Numbered from the stretch's first letter, positions 10,930 through 23,639 are shown. The stretch: 64,000 nucleotides of DNA from Epiperipatus broadwayi (GCA_028023455.1 JAQFVV010006273.1:4631128-4695127); one strand, 5' to 3'. Notes: a model not told the origin generated them from the sequence alone. Numbers and translations: made by a program.

Positions 10930-11290
10930 TGTACAAGATTATGAACCTAAACGCCATGATAATAACATGTGCAGAAGTCTGAAAACTGGACCTCTAGTAT
11001 AAAAAGGAGTGGGCCAGTTTTATCAGGGACTTGTTTTGTCTGTTCCTCTATAGTTGGCCCTGGATAAAAAAAGAATTTATCCAGGATCACCCTGCGTGGA
11101 AATAATTCTGCATGCCAGAGTGAACCAGAGCTTCTGCAGACATCATGCCTGAAGATGGACACCAGAAAAGCCTTCCTGACTGACTAGGAGAATAGACCAC
11201 AAGATCAACTTATAACCAATGGCCAAGCTCATTCTAACCAAAAAAACTATGCATAGTAATCTACAACCTTCTCACTAAACTTACCAGTAA
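10930..11290. other. GC-richer island with TATA box and hairpin
   Basis: Unlike its surroundings this stretch has near-balanced base composition. It contains a TATA/initiator pair (10998 and 11023, plus strand) and, about 40 bp further on, a perfect 10-bp hairpin (CCTGGATAAA at 11069, TTTATCCAGG at 11086). A 71-codon minus-strand open frame (10947-11162) has no recognisable domain. It may be part of a retrotransposon LTR or a host promoter; no second copy was found in the window. Confidence 0.4.
10998..11026 (+). promoter_or_regulatory. Candidate TATA box plus initiator
   Basis: TATAAAAAG at 10998-11006 is followed by TATCAGGG, whose initiator A is at 11025. The distance from the TATA start is 27 bp, within the RNA polymerase II core promoter range. 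No ORF is assigned downstream. Confidence 0.35.
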
Positions 11291-11299
11291 GTTATGATT

Positions 11300-12080
11300 C
11301 CTTATTCCCGATTGTGACCAAACTAAGCGTTTACAAACCATTCTTAAAAATATAGTATAATAGGACCCCGATAGAGACTTTAATTTTATTGATCAAGAGA
11401 CTCTTATTTAACCAAGAACTTTTTAATAAATGTTTAACTGTTATTTTTTTTATTAATGGATTCACATCTGGATTAGCGTATGTTCTCTCCAATTTATTTA
11501 ATTAGTAATTTCTCTATTTTAATTTATTAAAATAAAAATATTTATTTCTAATATCAACTTTTTATTTGTACATTATTAATAATGATTATTAGTATTTATT
11601 ATTAGATTTTTTAATATTAGTTTAATGATATTTAAAAAATATAATTTACCTTTGCTAATATGTGTTTAATAAGGTCCAGGAAAAATAATATTTAGAAAAT
11701 TATTTTAGTTACAGTAAAATCTAATACCGTCTGTTGAAAGCATTTTTCTTTTTAATTTACAAGTTGCGATATGTTTGACGATTTCAGTGGATTCCTACAG
11801 AATCCTGGTGCCTTTCAAATAAATTAAAAACTGATTTCATCGATAGCATACTAGGTAGAGTTGATCATGAAATATAGTTATGTTTTTAGAAATAGAAATA
11901 CAATTTTCTTCTTTTTACATAACTTGATCAACTTGCATAGTTTATTGCATATAGAGGCCTAGCAAGACAGAAAATGTTACAATATATATATATATATGAA
12001 TTCAGATTTTACTAATATTTTCAGCAGAAATATGCTCAAATATAACACTGTCTGTAGTTTTGTATAAATAAAAATAAGAA
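11300..12080. other. AT-rich DNA, nothing recognised
   Basis: No gene seen. A 13-bp sequence 'attggagagaaca' near 10805 has an inverted partner near 11483, which could be terminal repeats of an element spanning the GC-richer island, but no target duplication was visible. Confidence 0.45.
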
Positions 12081-12084
12081 TTTG

Positions 12085-12475
12085 AACAGAGAGATAGAAG
12101 TATAAAGCTATTTATATGACAATGGCAAATAATCTCATAAGGTAACCTGTATGATATTTCATAAAATTTGAAAAACAATCAATCTACACTTAAGAAAAAG
12201 TGGAAAAATTAGAGTGACTTATAAGTAAGTGTATGAATTTCTACTGACTATTGCCTATGATAGATTAGCTTAGTTGATTAGAATGTCATCTTCAATTCAG
12301 TATACATGAATCTAATGATCATTGGTTTGAGTTCCATGCTAGTAATACCACTGTCAATAAAGTGATATGTTTGAAATTTGTGTTATTTACAAACTCGTGC
12401 ATAACAGATAAATGTATTTAAAAAAAATAGAATTAAAATTTGAATTTCTCTATTCATTTAACTATTAAAACTAAA
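12085..12475 (+). mobile_element. tRNA-derived SINE, longer family (copy 1)
   Basis: Shares its layout with copies at 21958, 22640 and 51753-52316: a 5' part around 'tatgacaatggcaa', 'tttctactga', then an A-box-like 'tagcttagttga' (12266-12277), a B-box-like 'ggtttgagttcc' (12324-12335), a body containing 'taccactg', and a 3' end near 'aattaaaatttgaatt'. The two boxes are the internal promoter of tRNA-derived SINEs. The copy is well diverged from the others. Confidence 0.6.
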
Positions 12476-12479
12476 CAAA

Positions 12480-13255
12480 GAAAGTAGTTCCATACCGAAT
12501 TACAAGTGAAATGCCATCATCACAAACTTTCAAATAAATATCAATAACTTTGACACTAAGAAAAGCTTTAATAGAAAATAGAGGCCATGGTTATAATTAT
12601 AATTTAGAATAGATAAAATAAAAGGTAGACTTATCTTTTGTATTTCAGATAAAAGTAAAATTAATCATGAGCTCAACACACACAACAATAACACATTTCA
12701 CACCATAAATATTAACGGCATTCTATCAATTCTATTTTTTATTTTTATAGTTATTGGATTTACACTTACCAGATTTGAACTGAAACCATTGCTAAACACT
12801 AAAGAATGGTTATCTAAGTTTGTTATAAGATGAATATCGAAAAAAACATGTCACTTTGTGTTACAAAAATTTTTTAAAGTTCACTTAGCTGACCATTATA
12901 AGCAGTCTTCAAATTATAGTTTAAAATCTTGTATTAATCATCCCAAAATATAATTCTCAACTAATTAATTCTCAACTAATTAACAATTAAAACAATTTAT
13001 AAAAATATATTTAGAAAACAGTTTTTAGAAAAATTAAATATCATATCAAATTGTGATTTACATCTTAAAACAAAGTACTGTTGCAGAGAATAATATAAAT
13101 ACAGAAGAGGAGAGTAATTGAGATATTAATTTTAATAAATTCACATAGATTTCAATTCATTTGAATAACTTAAAAATTTAAAAAAATAGTTAAATTATTA
13201 TTTTTATATCTGATGAATTTGAAAATTCTATTAATAATTTTTATAAGAGTAATAG
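12480..13255. other. AT-rich DNA, nothing recognised
   Basis: No coding similarity. A short tandem duplication of 'attctcaactaatta' lies near 12951-12981. Confidence 0.5.
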
Positions 13256-14195
13256 TATTAAACCACTAAACAGCACATGATCATCATTTCTTATTCTTGC
13301 TCAAGTTGTTAAAACAGGCAAAACTCTCCATGCAGTAGTGCCATTCAGGGCAAGCCAGAGTAATCAATGGATGAATTGAAGGTTTGTGCATAAAATTCCC
13401 ATCTAGTGCCTACTCATCCAATATCTCCAGACTAGTTTCTAGCTTGAGCTTTCTTCAGTGAGGAACTTTGTACTTGAGAGTACTGCACCTAGATGTTAGG
13501 ATGTAATGCAACCCTCCAGCAGTCACCTTTTATTGTACTAGCTAACTAGCTTTGAGTCCAAAATGAAAACAAAATGTTTTCAATTCAAGTTCATTAGTTT
13601 GTATATTTGTACAGCTCTGAACTCAGTTCAGCATCCATAATTTTTGGTATCTTTGGTTCTTTAATAACCAGAGTCACCATAATCCTATTGGACATGATTG
13701 GTATTAAACCACTAAACATTACATGATCACTATTCTTTATGCTTATGCAAGATGTTTACACATAGGCTAAATTCTTCATACAGTAGCACCACTCAGTGCA
13801 AGCCATACTAATCAATGGATGCAAGAAGGATTGTGCATAAAATCCATACCTAGTGCCTACTCATATAATATCTCCAGACTAGTTTCTAGTTTGCAGGTTT
13901 CACCAGTGAAGAGCTTTGTATCTGAGAGCTAATAGTTAGCTAATAAGGTAAAAGGTAACTGCTGGATGGTTGCATTAAATCCAAGATCTAGGTGCAGTGC
14001 TCTCAGATCCAAAGCTTTTCACTGATGAAAGCCACAAGCTAGAAACTAGTCTGGAGATATTGGATGAGTATGCATTAGATGAGAATTTTATAAACAAACC
14101 TTCTTGCATCCATTGATTACTCTAGCTTGCACTGAGTAGTTTGTATGAAAAGTTTAGCCTATGTGCAAACAGCTTGTGTGAGCATAAAGGATGTG
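13256..14195. mobile_element. Cluster of three repeat-module copies, two direct and one inverted
   Basis: Copies at 13256-13560 (+), 13700-13945 (+) and 13945-14195 (-) share 'attaaaccactaaac', 'aatcaatggatg', 'ctccagactagtttctag' and the 'tcagtgaagagctttg' core. The second and third copies form a palindrome whose centre holds 'agctaatagttagctaat', and the 3' part of copy 1 is complementary to the start of copy 3. The core resembles that of the 9.4, 20.9, 27.2 and 28.9 kb elements, so this is probably another branch of the same palindromic superfamily. Confidence 0.7.
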
Positions 14196-14199
14196 AAGT

Positions 14200-14970
14200 T
14201 ATTTTTTCATCAAAAGATGCTATATAAAAGACTATAAATTTTTGTAAAAGATATAAGTAAAAAAATGTTAATATAGTATACTTTCGCGATATTTCATTAA
14301 CTGATATTTACAAACTTAAATGTTTATTTAAAAGCAAGGTTATTTAAAAAAAAATTTGATTATAAACTTTTATCTTATCAATTAACATTAAGCTAACATA
14401 AAGAGATTTTTGTTTAATTCCCATTGAAATTTACATTCAACTTTATTATCAAATTGAATCTTGTAAATGTACTAAATGAAACTTGAGTTACTATGTTTGA
14501 TATGATATAAACTGGTCTCTCAAGCAGTTGATGACATTAAATTTATTGACAGAAACACATTCTGCGAGAGGTCAATTAATATTTCATAAGAGTTATAAAT
14601 ATCATAATCATAGCATTATATATTTTTGTATAATACTATGATTATGATACTAAATAATTACAGTTGGTGCAGAAAGGCAGGTTATAAACTTTTATGGAAT
14701 TATGTATAAATGAGTGTAAATTTTTATAGAGGTCTAAATAAAATGAAATTAATATATTGTATATTGAAGATCATTTTAGATTATATTGTTAACCATTTTA
14801 CTAATTTATTCACTTTTTATTTATTTTTAAATAAAACTTTCATAAAAAAAAAATTCCTTTTTTTATTTTCTTCATGTTCATCTGGGATTCAAATCCAAGT
14901 TTTATGAAACTTAAAATTTTTTTAGGTTACTTTAAGCTATAACCATATTTGATCAACTCAGATTAAATAA
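14200..14970. other. AT-rich DNA, nothing recognised
   Basis: No element or exon seen. The open frame at 14710-14907 is low-complexity. Confidence 0.55.
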
Positions 14971-14974
14971 AAAT

Positions 14975-15450
14975 TTTAATTTCTAGCAAAGATTAGATAG
15001 TTTCTCATTCTAATGAGTATTTTTAGACAGATAGCTAAATAACTAGGTAATTAAAAGTTTCAGGTTGAACAGATATGGGTGCAATATAATATAACCTTAT
15101 TTACTGGTAGAAAAATGTATACTCCCATGGAATCTGAAATCATGATAACCTTAATTTTATTTAAAGTACTATGCAGAAATATTTAAAATGTCTTAGAAAA
15201 TAATTGTCATTCTATAATTGAGAAAGAAATAGAATTGAATATGTAAAGACTTTTATGTAAAAAAACATTGATGATATAAAATATATGAAAATGTCCACAC
15301 AATGTATTCTTACGATTATCCATTAAATCAATAATATATTGTTCTGATGTGATAGATTAGTGAACTGTGAAGTTCAAGTTTATGGAAATAGACTTAAGCT
15401 CTGTCTTATGAGCTCCAAAGAAATAAACCATTCAATTTATTTTAATAATG
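14975..15450 (+). repeat. Direct repeat flanking the LINE (left copy)
   Basis: Aligns in the same orientation with 18215-18680, about 70% identical by eye. Shared landmarks in order are 'ttttaatttctag', 'gtttcaggtt', 'agatatgg', 'catgat', 'ttatgtaaaaaaa', 'cttacgattatcca' and 'tatattg'. In the minus-strand orientation of the adjoining LINE this is where a 3' untranslated region would lie. Confidence 0.65.
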
Positions 15451-15479
15451 TATTTAAGTTTCTATATTATTATAAACTG

Positions 15480-17880
15480 TTAAATCTTTTAGAATAATTT
15501 TTTAATTTACTGCAAGATGGTCTCTGAGTTTAATCCAGTTTCTTCAATTTCATAGTCTCTCTTCTCCACAACATATCAACAATTTTTTTATTATATTTAT
15601 CACACATGAAGTCTCTTTTTAGATCTTTTACAACCATTTAGGATTTCTATTATCTATAAACAGCCCAAATTCATTTAAGTTTCTTATTTCTGTCAATGAT
15701 GTCAATGATATTTATTTGTTTTCTTATCCAAGTATTTTGCTTTTAATCTCTTTTTGTTACACCTATCATACAATTCTCAATACTCCATTAAATAGTCTGT
15801 CTCCAAATCAATCTGCTAAGTGTTCAAACCTCAGATTACTAAGTAAGAAGTAATAAAAATATTGATTAAAAATCTTTTTCAAACACATAGTCATATATAC
15901 TTTTAATATTAAATTAATTCTATTATTAATTTCATCCATTATGTCTTCTATTAATAATCCAATCCATATATTTGTAATTTTGTTAACTTTTTCTAATTTA
16001 TGATTATCAACTTCTCAGAAAATTCATAAAATAATACTTTAGTTTTTGTTTTAGCGTTTATCTTTCTTTTTACTTTTTTAGTTTTATCAGATAACTCTCA
16101 TAACCTTTTCTAAATTTCTAAAGGCTTATTTGTTACAACAACAACATTATTTACAAAATTTAGATGTCTTAAATAATCGAATTATATTTTTATCTTCTTA
16201 GCTTCTCATTTTAAACTAAATAATATTCCTTATAAAACAACAATAAAAAGTGTTGGAAATACGGAATGACATCGGTGTACAATTTTATCAATATTATGAT
16301 ATTATTACTGCGTTCTTTCAAATGTCTAGTATGTCTTTATCAATTATAATATTGACAACAACTTTTCTACTTCTTCACCTCCTTATTTTAATATATTAAT
16401 AATAATTTTATTAATTTTCTAAAACGTTTCTCCTATTTATAAATTGAATTGTTTGTCTAATCTGTTCATTTAAAATACTGGCCAATTCTGATGTAATTAT
16501 TGTAGAAGATTTGTTGTTTCCTTGTTTTTTTTATTACTATATAATTTCTTCTAGAACTATCATTATGACATTCATTTTAGTAACAGCTCTATCATTTTTT
16601 TAAATTAGAAACAATTTTATCTCAATGTCAGGATGCCATGTAATATTTCTTAAATTTTTAACTTTTATTCGCTTCTATAGCTTTCCTTGCAAATTCATAG
16701 TTATATTTTGATGTCATTTAATACTTCCGTACATTTTATTCTCTTCTAAAACTTTCTTTACCAATTCATATTTATATATTTTTTATATATTACTATTAAC
16801 TTTTTCATATTTTACAGAATTATAGATTTTCAATTCTTTTTAATAGATCATTTTAAATTTATATATATATATTGTACATTATTTTGCCTCAATTGAAAAT
16901 TGAATAATGGTTGCCATTTCTTTGTACTAGCTATTTTTATTTTAGCCCTTTGTAATGTTCCAGTTATCTTTTTTATTGATCTCAGCTAAACTTAAACTAT
17001 CTTCAAAATCTATCACTATTTTAAAATAATTAGTAAGTTCTACATTAAATTTATTGGAGTGATTCTAAAGATTAAAACTGTAAACTGTTAATACTATCTT
17101 CCTTAATAAATTTTGTCTTTCTAGTTCTGCTTTAATACATATATCTATTAATCAATGACTAATTTCTTTCTTGAAACTATTAAAAAAATTACAATCTTGA
17201 ATTATATATTTTTATATTAGGCAAAAAATAATCCAGTCCTGCTATATTTTTGTTTGGATGTTTCAATGGCCATTTCTGATTAGAAGTTTTCTCAAAGAAA
17301 GAATTATTAATATTTAATTTTTCTATTTTATGCCAATTCCACAAGTCTGCATTATTTCTTATTTCTATTACAATAATTAAATTTCCTCATGGACTTATAC
17401 TTTTCATTTGTTTTCCAGCATTTGCTATGACGATTTTAAAATACTGTTTAGTCTGATGAAAAGCTTTTTGTATATCTAATTAAATAAAAATTCTATATAT
17501 CTTCATCACAATAAAAAAAAACTTGTTTGGGCATAAATATGGATGTGAATAATTGAATTTGTCCTCTGATTGATATACCATCAGCCTCTAGAATATTCTT
17601 TTTCCACATTATTTATAATGAATCCCATTCCATTTATGCTTCCAATATTTGAGTCTTTATAGCAAAGTGCACTTTTCAAACCAACTGATTTTTTATCTTT
17701 TCTTCTAATTTCACAAAATCCAACAAGATGCCTTTTAATATTATACTTTTCATAAATCTCCATCCAAAGTAATCAGTTTCTGATTTTTGTATTTGGAATT
17801 GAAGACTAGGAATAAAAGTTGGAACAAAGGCACTTGCATCTGGAAGTCACCCATAAATCTTTTACACTATTCAATCTAAT
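15480..17880 (-). pseudogene. Decayed RTE-type LINE (endonuclease plus reverse transcriptase)
   Basis: Minus-strand translation in shifting frames recovers the order of an RTE/BovB-type non-LTR retrotransposon. The AP-like endonuclease comes first (17763-17581: VGFCEIRRKDKKSVGLKS then GMGFIINNV, matching the 'GLSETRRKG...GVGFLI' blocks, and later an 'IDYILV'-like DYFLPN near 17215). The RT palm follows near 16200-16050, where the box normally read as FADD is degraded to FVNN, followed by a segment ending KINAKTKTKV. The C-terminal domain comes last (15790-15500), with RLFNGVLRIV, a 'DIIDRI'-like block and a terminal EETGLNSETI. Stops occur throughout. In life such proteins nick DNA and copy their own RNA. 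The clade call rests on overall motif style. Confidence 0.7.
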
Positions 17881-18214
17881 AACCTGAATGTTTAAAAAAC
17901 ATTAAGGTGTCAAACCTAAGTTAATTCATTTGCATAGCTGTATAAATCTGGCACTAAGTCAGTTTCTGTATATTTTAGAGACCTTTGTTTTATAATAATT
18001 GTAAAACATTCAAAATGATTGTCTAGGAAGATCAATTCCAACAATGACATTTTGATGATTGTTAAATGCATAAGTATATTACTTTCTCTTTGCTGTCAAA
18101 TATAAATAGTCAGTATGAAGAAAGATATTTCAAACACTGTTACTGTAAGATGCTTATTGATAACTCAAGCTTAAAAACAAATAGTTCTAAAAGCAGTGAA
18201 AATAACTGCTTTTA

Positions 18215-18680
18215 ATTTCTAGTTAGGCATAGTCAGATGCTCATTCTATTCACCACTATTATATGAATAGCTGAGCTTAGCTATATATTAAAGGTTTCAG
18301 GTTAATTTGGATTGTCAGATATGGTTGTAATATAATGTTATAGTCTCTATAATAGAAAAAATGTCATACTTTCATGGATTCTGCAAGCATGATTGCCTTT
18401 ATTTTTTTGTAGCATACTATGAAGTAATATTTAAAACATTATAGAAAGTTACCATTATCCAAATTAATTATATTGACTTTTTATTATGTAAAAAAATTTG
18501 AAGATATAAATTGTGTCAAACTTTGAATACTTACGATTATCCATAAATTGATGATATATTGCTTTTTTGTGTTAGAATAGTCCACAGTGATGCTCAAACA
18601 TCAATGGATTATGATAATCTTATGTCATCCATGATGCTCGAACTTTGTATAAACTCCCAAGAAAATGCTTATATGCAATT
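18215..18680 (+). repeat. Direct repeat flanking the LINE (right copy)
   Basis: Partner of 14975-15450. Together the copies enclose the RTE-like LINE. The simplest reading is the 3' end of a second, upstream, heavily truncated LINE copy in the same orientation. Confidence 0.65.
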
Positions 18681-18689
18681 CAATAATTT

Positions 18690-20850
18690 TGGTAATTATT
18701 TTGCATGGTCAGAAATTATTAAAAATATAATAAAATAATTAATTATTAACAGCATTAAATGTGATTTAGCTTATAACTGTTGAACAGTTAATTATAGTAC
18801 AATTTACATTTATGTTTGTTAGTTTGATTTATTTAAGAATATGATGTTTTTAAAAAATCATAAACTGAAGAAGTTTTTTAGTGTAGTTATCTACTTGTTA
18901 AAAATAAAGTTCTATTTTATGAAAGTTTTGGTTACGATATTATAAAAAAAACATACAACAAAAAATAGATAATGTAATAATGCAATGCTGTTTTTATGGA
19001 CAGATTCGGATGTTTTACAAAAGTTTGGTGATATAATATTTATTCTAAATACTTGAATTATATAAATTATTAAGATAATAATAACTTTGTATCTTCGTAA
19101 TATTTTTTACCCGTTTTACAAATATCGTGTACGAATACTTTACTCATTAATGTTGTATTTAACCTAGAGTGTTTATTTGAAAGTAAATTATAGGAAGCTG
19201 CTACTTTCAAGTTTGACTAGTTTCCAGATAATAAGTTAAGAGTTATATATTTCTATGGCATTACTGCTTTTGTTTTTCAGTAGCTGAAAGAAGACCAGGG
19301 AAAATATATTTTAAGTATGAAAGTTAATTTTCAGATCATTAATAGAAATATTGCTTGAAATAGCGTTTTTCTGAATTATTTGTATTTTACAGGCAGTATT
19401 ATTTAAGAATAGACACATAACACTTAATTTTTAAAATGGTGACATGAAAAGATAATTGCACAAGATATCTGAATAAGTTATTTTACAGTATAACCTAAAA
19501 CAAAAACAGTCTCTGATTTATACAGAGATTTACTTTGATAAATCAGACACTAATTTCCAACAAGTATTAATTAATGGCAGAATAGTTCTCTAATTGCTAT
19601 ATTCAATAACACTTCATAATAAAAAATACCTGTTTTTTAGTATATTCTTCAAGATTTTATAGAAAGTTACCTAGAATTATAATTGCTAGATAAACATACT
19701 TTAAATTTGCTTAAATAATTATTACAAATTAATTTTGAAGTGAGTGATATTTAACTTTACAAAGTTAGCTATTTCATTTCTTTAAAAATATTAAGTCACT
19801 TCAAAATCAGTTTTCATAAAAAAAATTACTTTCATTTAAAATATAGTCCTCTGGGTGTTTTATTTCTAGCTAATTTTTTATAAAAGTTTAAAGATTATCG
19901 TAAGATATGATCATTTTTTTATTCTAAAAAGATACTGAATATAGTAGTTAGAAGTTAATTTTGTTATTAATTAGTAATACTAGGAAATTATCACTTAATT
20001 TTACATAATTTCATTACAAAGTATTATTTGTTGTTTTATATATGCACGTGGGTTGTAATATGGTATGAAAATGCACTAAATATTCATTCTATATAAAATA
20101 AATTTTACAAATCTATATTATAAATTCACTGTTGAACAGTAAAATTATGTTTAGTACTCAATTTTAAAATATGATTTCTGAATTTTAAAACATTTAATGA
20201 GATGACATAATACTATCAAAATATAAACAATATTAAACTTTAATGATTCTATTTGAATCAATGACCAAATGGAAGATTAATTTACACTTCCTTAATTCAT
20301 TCTGTATAGAGAAAGTTTTATTCTATGTCATATTATAATTATTATTATTTTATTAATATACCATATTACTAAAATTTTATATATTTTAATTTAAAGATTT
20401 CACAGATATAATTATAAACATAAAAGTATAATGAAAATTTTTTCTTGTAGTAACCTAGTTAAAATTTCAGTTATAATGTGAACAAGCAACAACTAATTAA
20501 AATTGGCAATGCAAATTAATGCTACATGATTTAATAATATCTGTAGTATTTGTCTGAGCCATATTATCCCAAAATTAACAAGTAAATATTATTGTTATTA
20601 CTAATAAGTAGTTTTACTTTGCTTCACCAGTTCTAATTCACTGCTTGTGGCTTACTTACATAGTAGCCAAAATTTTATCTAAATTATTGCATGGAAAACT
20701 TTCCTCCATAGTTAAAGGTTTCTATATATGTATGATAACTAACAAAGATAAAGCATGCTAAGTATATTCTATTAATATTATTCACTATTTAGCTTTTCTT
20801 AATCAGCATCTTCTAGCACTTAAACAATAATTAAAATTATATATATATAT
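18690..20850. other. AT-rich DNA with small hairpins
   Basis: No gene or long repeat found in these 2.1 kb. Short inverted repeats occur near 19505-19555 ('ctctgattta...taaatcagac') and near 19730-19815 ('ttttgaagtga...tcacttcaaaa'). Confidence 0.5.
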
Positions 20851-21262
20851 CACTAGATGGAGCTTTACCAATAGCTCCTAAAACAAGCTTTTTGTTTACA
20901 TAAACGCTAAGAGAGACAGAATTCAATATCTCTATCGTTTTATCTCCAACCACCAGACCATGGTTTCAAGCTAGTTGGCTCACCTCAGTGATGGGTAGAA
21001 GAACAGAAACTAGATCTAAATCCTGACTCTACAATCAGCATTTTATGAAACTAGTTTCTACCAGTTTGAAAGCATGAATTTTTCAGATACGTAAATATCT
21101 TCAAATCCAGCCAAACAAACTAGACTGAGGTGAGACAACTAGCTCGAAACCATGGTCTGGTGGTTGAAGATGAAATGAGAGAGATATTGAATTATGTTTT
21201 TCTTAGCATTTACGTAAACAAAAAGCTTGTTTTAGGAGCTATTGGTAAAGCTCCATCTAGTG
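20851..21262. mobile_element. Palindromic element with 138-bp arms
   Basis: Arms at 20851-20988 and 21124-21262 are about 90% identical as reverse complements. Outer ends read 'cactagatggagcttt' and 'aaagctccatctagtg'; inner ends carry the 'ttggctcacctcagtg' core. The loop (20989-21123) holds 'gaatttttcagata' and 'aaatccagcca', a segment also found in the middle part of the 9.4-kb palindrome, so the two are related. Non-coding. Confidence 0.8.
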
Positions 21263-21269
21263 ATCATTA

Positions 21270-21957
21270 ATTGCAAGCTAGAGCAAGTTAAAAAATTTAT
21301 AACTTGTTTTGTTTATCATATATATATATATAGATGCATATGTGCATATGTGTATGTGTGGAGTAAATTTAAATAGAAATAGCCTTTTTTCATGAACCAT
21401 GAATAAATGACCATCTTATTCTTTATTAGTATTTACTGAAGTATCATTTATTAATGGCTTACAGAAAATGGTTACTACTGTATATATTTGGAAGACATTA
21501 TGAATTTAAAAATATAATTTCTTACCATACTTATGATTAAAAATATTCCAGCTATCAGTTCACATAAACCTGTCAAAAATATGCTTTTACCTAAAAGTTT
21601 AAACTCTAATTTGATAAAATCACTTATGTTACTATAATCTGTAGCATCATGTTGTATATTTTTTTCTAATCTAAAAATAAATAAATAAAGCCACAATATA
21701 TATATATATATATATATAATAGGTAGATTAAATAATAAATGCTATTATAGTAAATGAGATACATATTGGCAAGTCATTGGACAATAATAAGAACGTGGAT
21801 ACCCACTTTCAAATTTATTTTTATTTCAAATATTAAGGAGATTATCTTGAACAACTACAGCAGGAGATTTGATAATAAATCAATCTAACTATTTATTGCA
21901 AGTTATGTATTAAACAGATTGATTTTTATTTAACAAAGTAATTATTTAATTAGATGT
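21270..21957. other. AT-rich DNA, nothing recognised
   Basis: Contains short TA tracts near 21321 and 21697. The 73-codon minus-strand frame at 21475-21696 has a hydrophobic stretch but no recognisable domain. Confidence 0.5.
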
Positions 21958-22445
21958 TGGGTAATTTTCATCATTTTGTTTTAATTGTTAAGTATTTAAA
22001 AAAATTTGAACTTTATTTAAACTTTTCAAACACATCCAGCTAATAATAATAATATACAAATTATATGATACATCTTGAGAGATGTTATTTTTCACTCTCC
22101 ATCAATTTTTCCTGGTCTGACCAGTAAACAGTAATAGCATGAAATTGAACAAACAAATTTTTGGCTCATGAATACAGAAATGACATTCTACCAAGATAGA
22201 CTATTCTGTCAAAGGCTACAATCAGTAGAAATTTTATGTATTTATAAGGGTCCTTCTGATTTTTTCTTTTTTCTCTTAATTGTAAGATTAATGAATGGTT
22301 TCCAAACAATCTTATAATTTATTAGACTTTATTGACTTGTGGGGTTGTTTGCCATTAGCATGGTAAATAGAATCTTTAAATTTTCTTATTTTTTTTTGCT
22401 CTGTGTTAGTTTTTGCCTTTCTTAAATTAAACAAATTTTCATTGG
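21958..22445 (-). mobile_element. tRNA-derived SINE, longer family (minus-strand copy)
   Basis: Read on the minus strand it shows the family features: 'aatcagtagaaatt' inverted, the tRNA-like block near 22185, 'ctggtcagaccagg' (22115), and a 3' end whose complement reads 'tttaaataaagttcaaatt' then 'aaaatgatgaaaatta', like the 3' end of the 52-kb copy. It forms an inverted pair with 22640-23030. Confidence 0.6.
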
Positions 22446-22639
22446 TACATATAAGATCTATTATTTTAGAAATATATTTTCTTTCCACTTTCTATATATC
22501 AGTGTAAACACAGAAGAACACTTATGTGATTGAACTAACCACCTATTAAAATGATTACAAAAGCATAAAATAATGATAGAGAAGATATACAGAAGTATCT
22601 AAAATGAAAGGCTATGCATGCACCAATGAATATATGTTA

Positions 22640-23030
22640 AACTAAAAAAGACAAGAATTCTGGACAGAGAAAAAAAAAATAAAGAGAAGAAAATTTAAAG
22701 AAGTAGCTCTCATGACAATGGCAAGGTAAATAAATTTATAAGTCAAGTAATTTATAACCCATAATATATGGAAAGTACTTATAGAGATATCGGGAAGATC
22801 TTTATTGATAAGTATATTAAATTTCTACTGATTGTTGTCTTTGACAGTTGATAAAAGCAATGTCTTAAATTTATTATTCATGGATCTAAAGGTTGCTAGT
22901 CTGATTTTCATGAGAGTAATATATTTTCATGAGAGTAATATTATTTATTCAGCCAACACTATCTGAAGTGAATGTATTTGACAATTTTAAATAAAATTTG
23001 AATCTTCTAAAAATGTTCATAGAAGTAATA
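22640..23030 (+). mobile_element. tRNA-derived SINE, longer family (plus-strand copy)
   Basis: Inverted partner of 21958-22445; the match covers most of both copies, including an A/T-rich run complementary between 22675 and 22395. It contains 'ctcatgacaatggcaagg', 'tttctactgattgttg' and a 3' end 'aaataaaatttgaatctt'. A 16-bp internal tandem duplication ('ttcatgagagtaatat') lies near 22908-22940. Confidence 0.6.
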
Positions 23031-23231
23031 ATAACTAAATGATTTATTGCTCAAAAGTACTTCAATAAGTTTGATCAATAGAAATTACAGAACTCCTTGG
23101 GCTTTAGAATCTTCCAATTTACAACTGCATTTACTATGTAGGGCTAAAAACTAGACGATGGAAATAGTTTAGCATATAATTATAAGTAGATTGGAATTAA
23201 ATTACTTTAAGCAATCCAGAAAATCAATTCT

Positions 23232-23303
23232 CCTGCAAAATCAAATTTTAAAATTATTTATTTAATGAAATAATTTAATAATTTAAAAAATTGATTTTGC
23301 AGG
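23232..23303. repeat. Small perfect hairpin
   Basis: 'cctgcaaaatcaa' at 23232 is the reverse complement of the sequence ending at 23303, with AT-rich pairing continuing inward. Confidence 0.7.
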
Positions 23304-23458
23304 CAAATTTTTTATCTTAAGAAATTGGTCAAAATTAGTTGATGTTTATGTATATACACAGTATCAAAATTCTATAGTAATAAATAGTCTATTCTTTATC
23401 TTCATTTACAAAGTATTATAACTTTATCTTTCTTATTGCATTGTCAAATCCATATAAT

Positions 23459-23631
23459 ATTAATATCATCTATGTTCTTTATTATTTTTTACAATGCTTT
23501 TTTACAACTCACTATTGACAGTTTTGATTGTTCCAGCAATCTTCTTCAGAACTTCTACTATGTTCTTTATTATTTTTACAATGCTTTTGCTGGGATAGTA
23601 AAAAGTAATAAAGAACATAGATGATATTAAT
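23459..23631. repeat. Inverted repeat containing a direct repeat
   Basis: Arms at 23459-23491 and 23598-23631 are complementary ('attaatatcatctatgttct' and its complement). Within the loop a 29-bp segment 'tatgttctttattattttt...' recurs in direct orientation at 23471 and 23559, so the hairpin has been partly duplicated. Confidence 0.75.
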
Positions 23632-23639
23632 AAATTATA

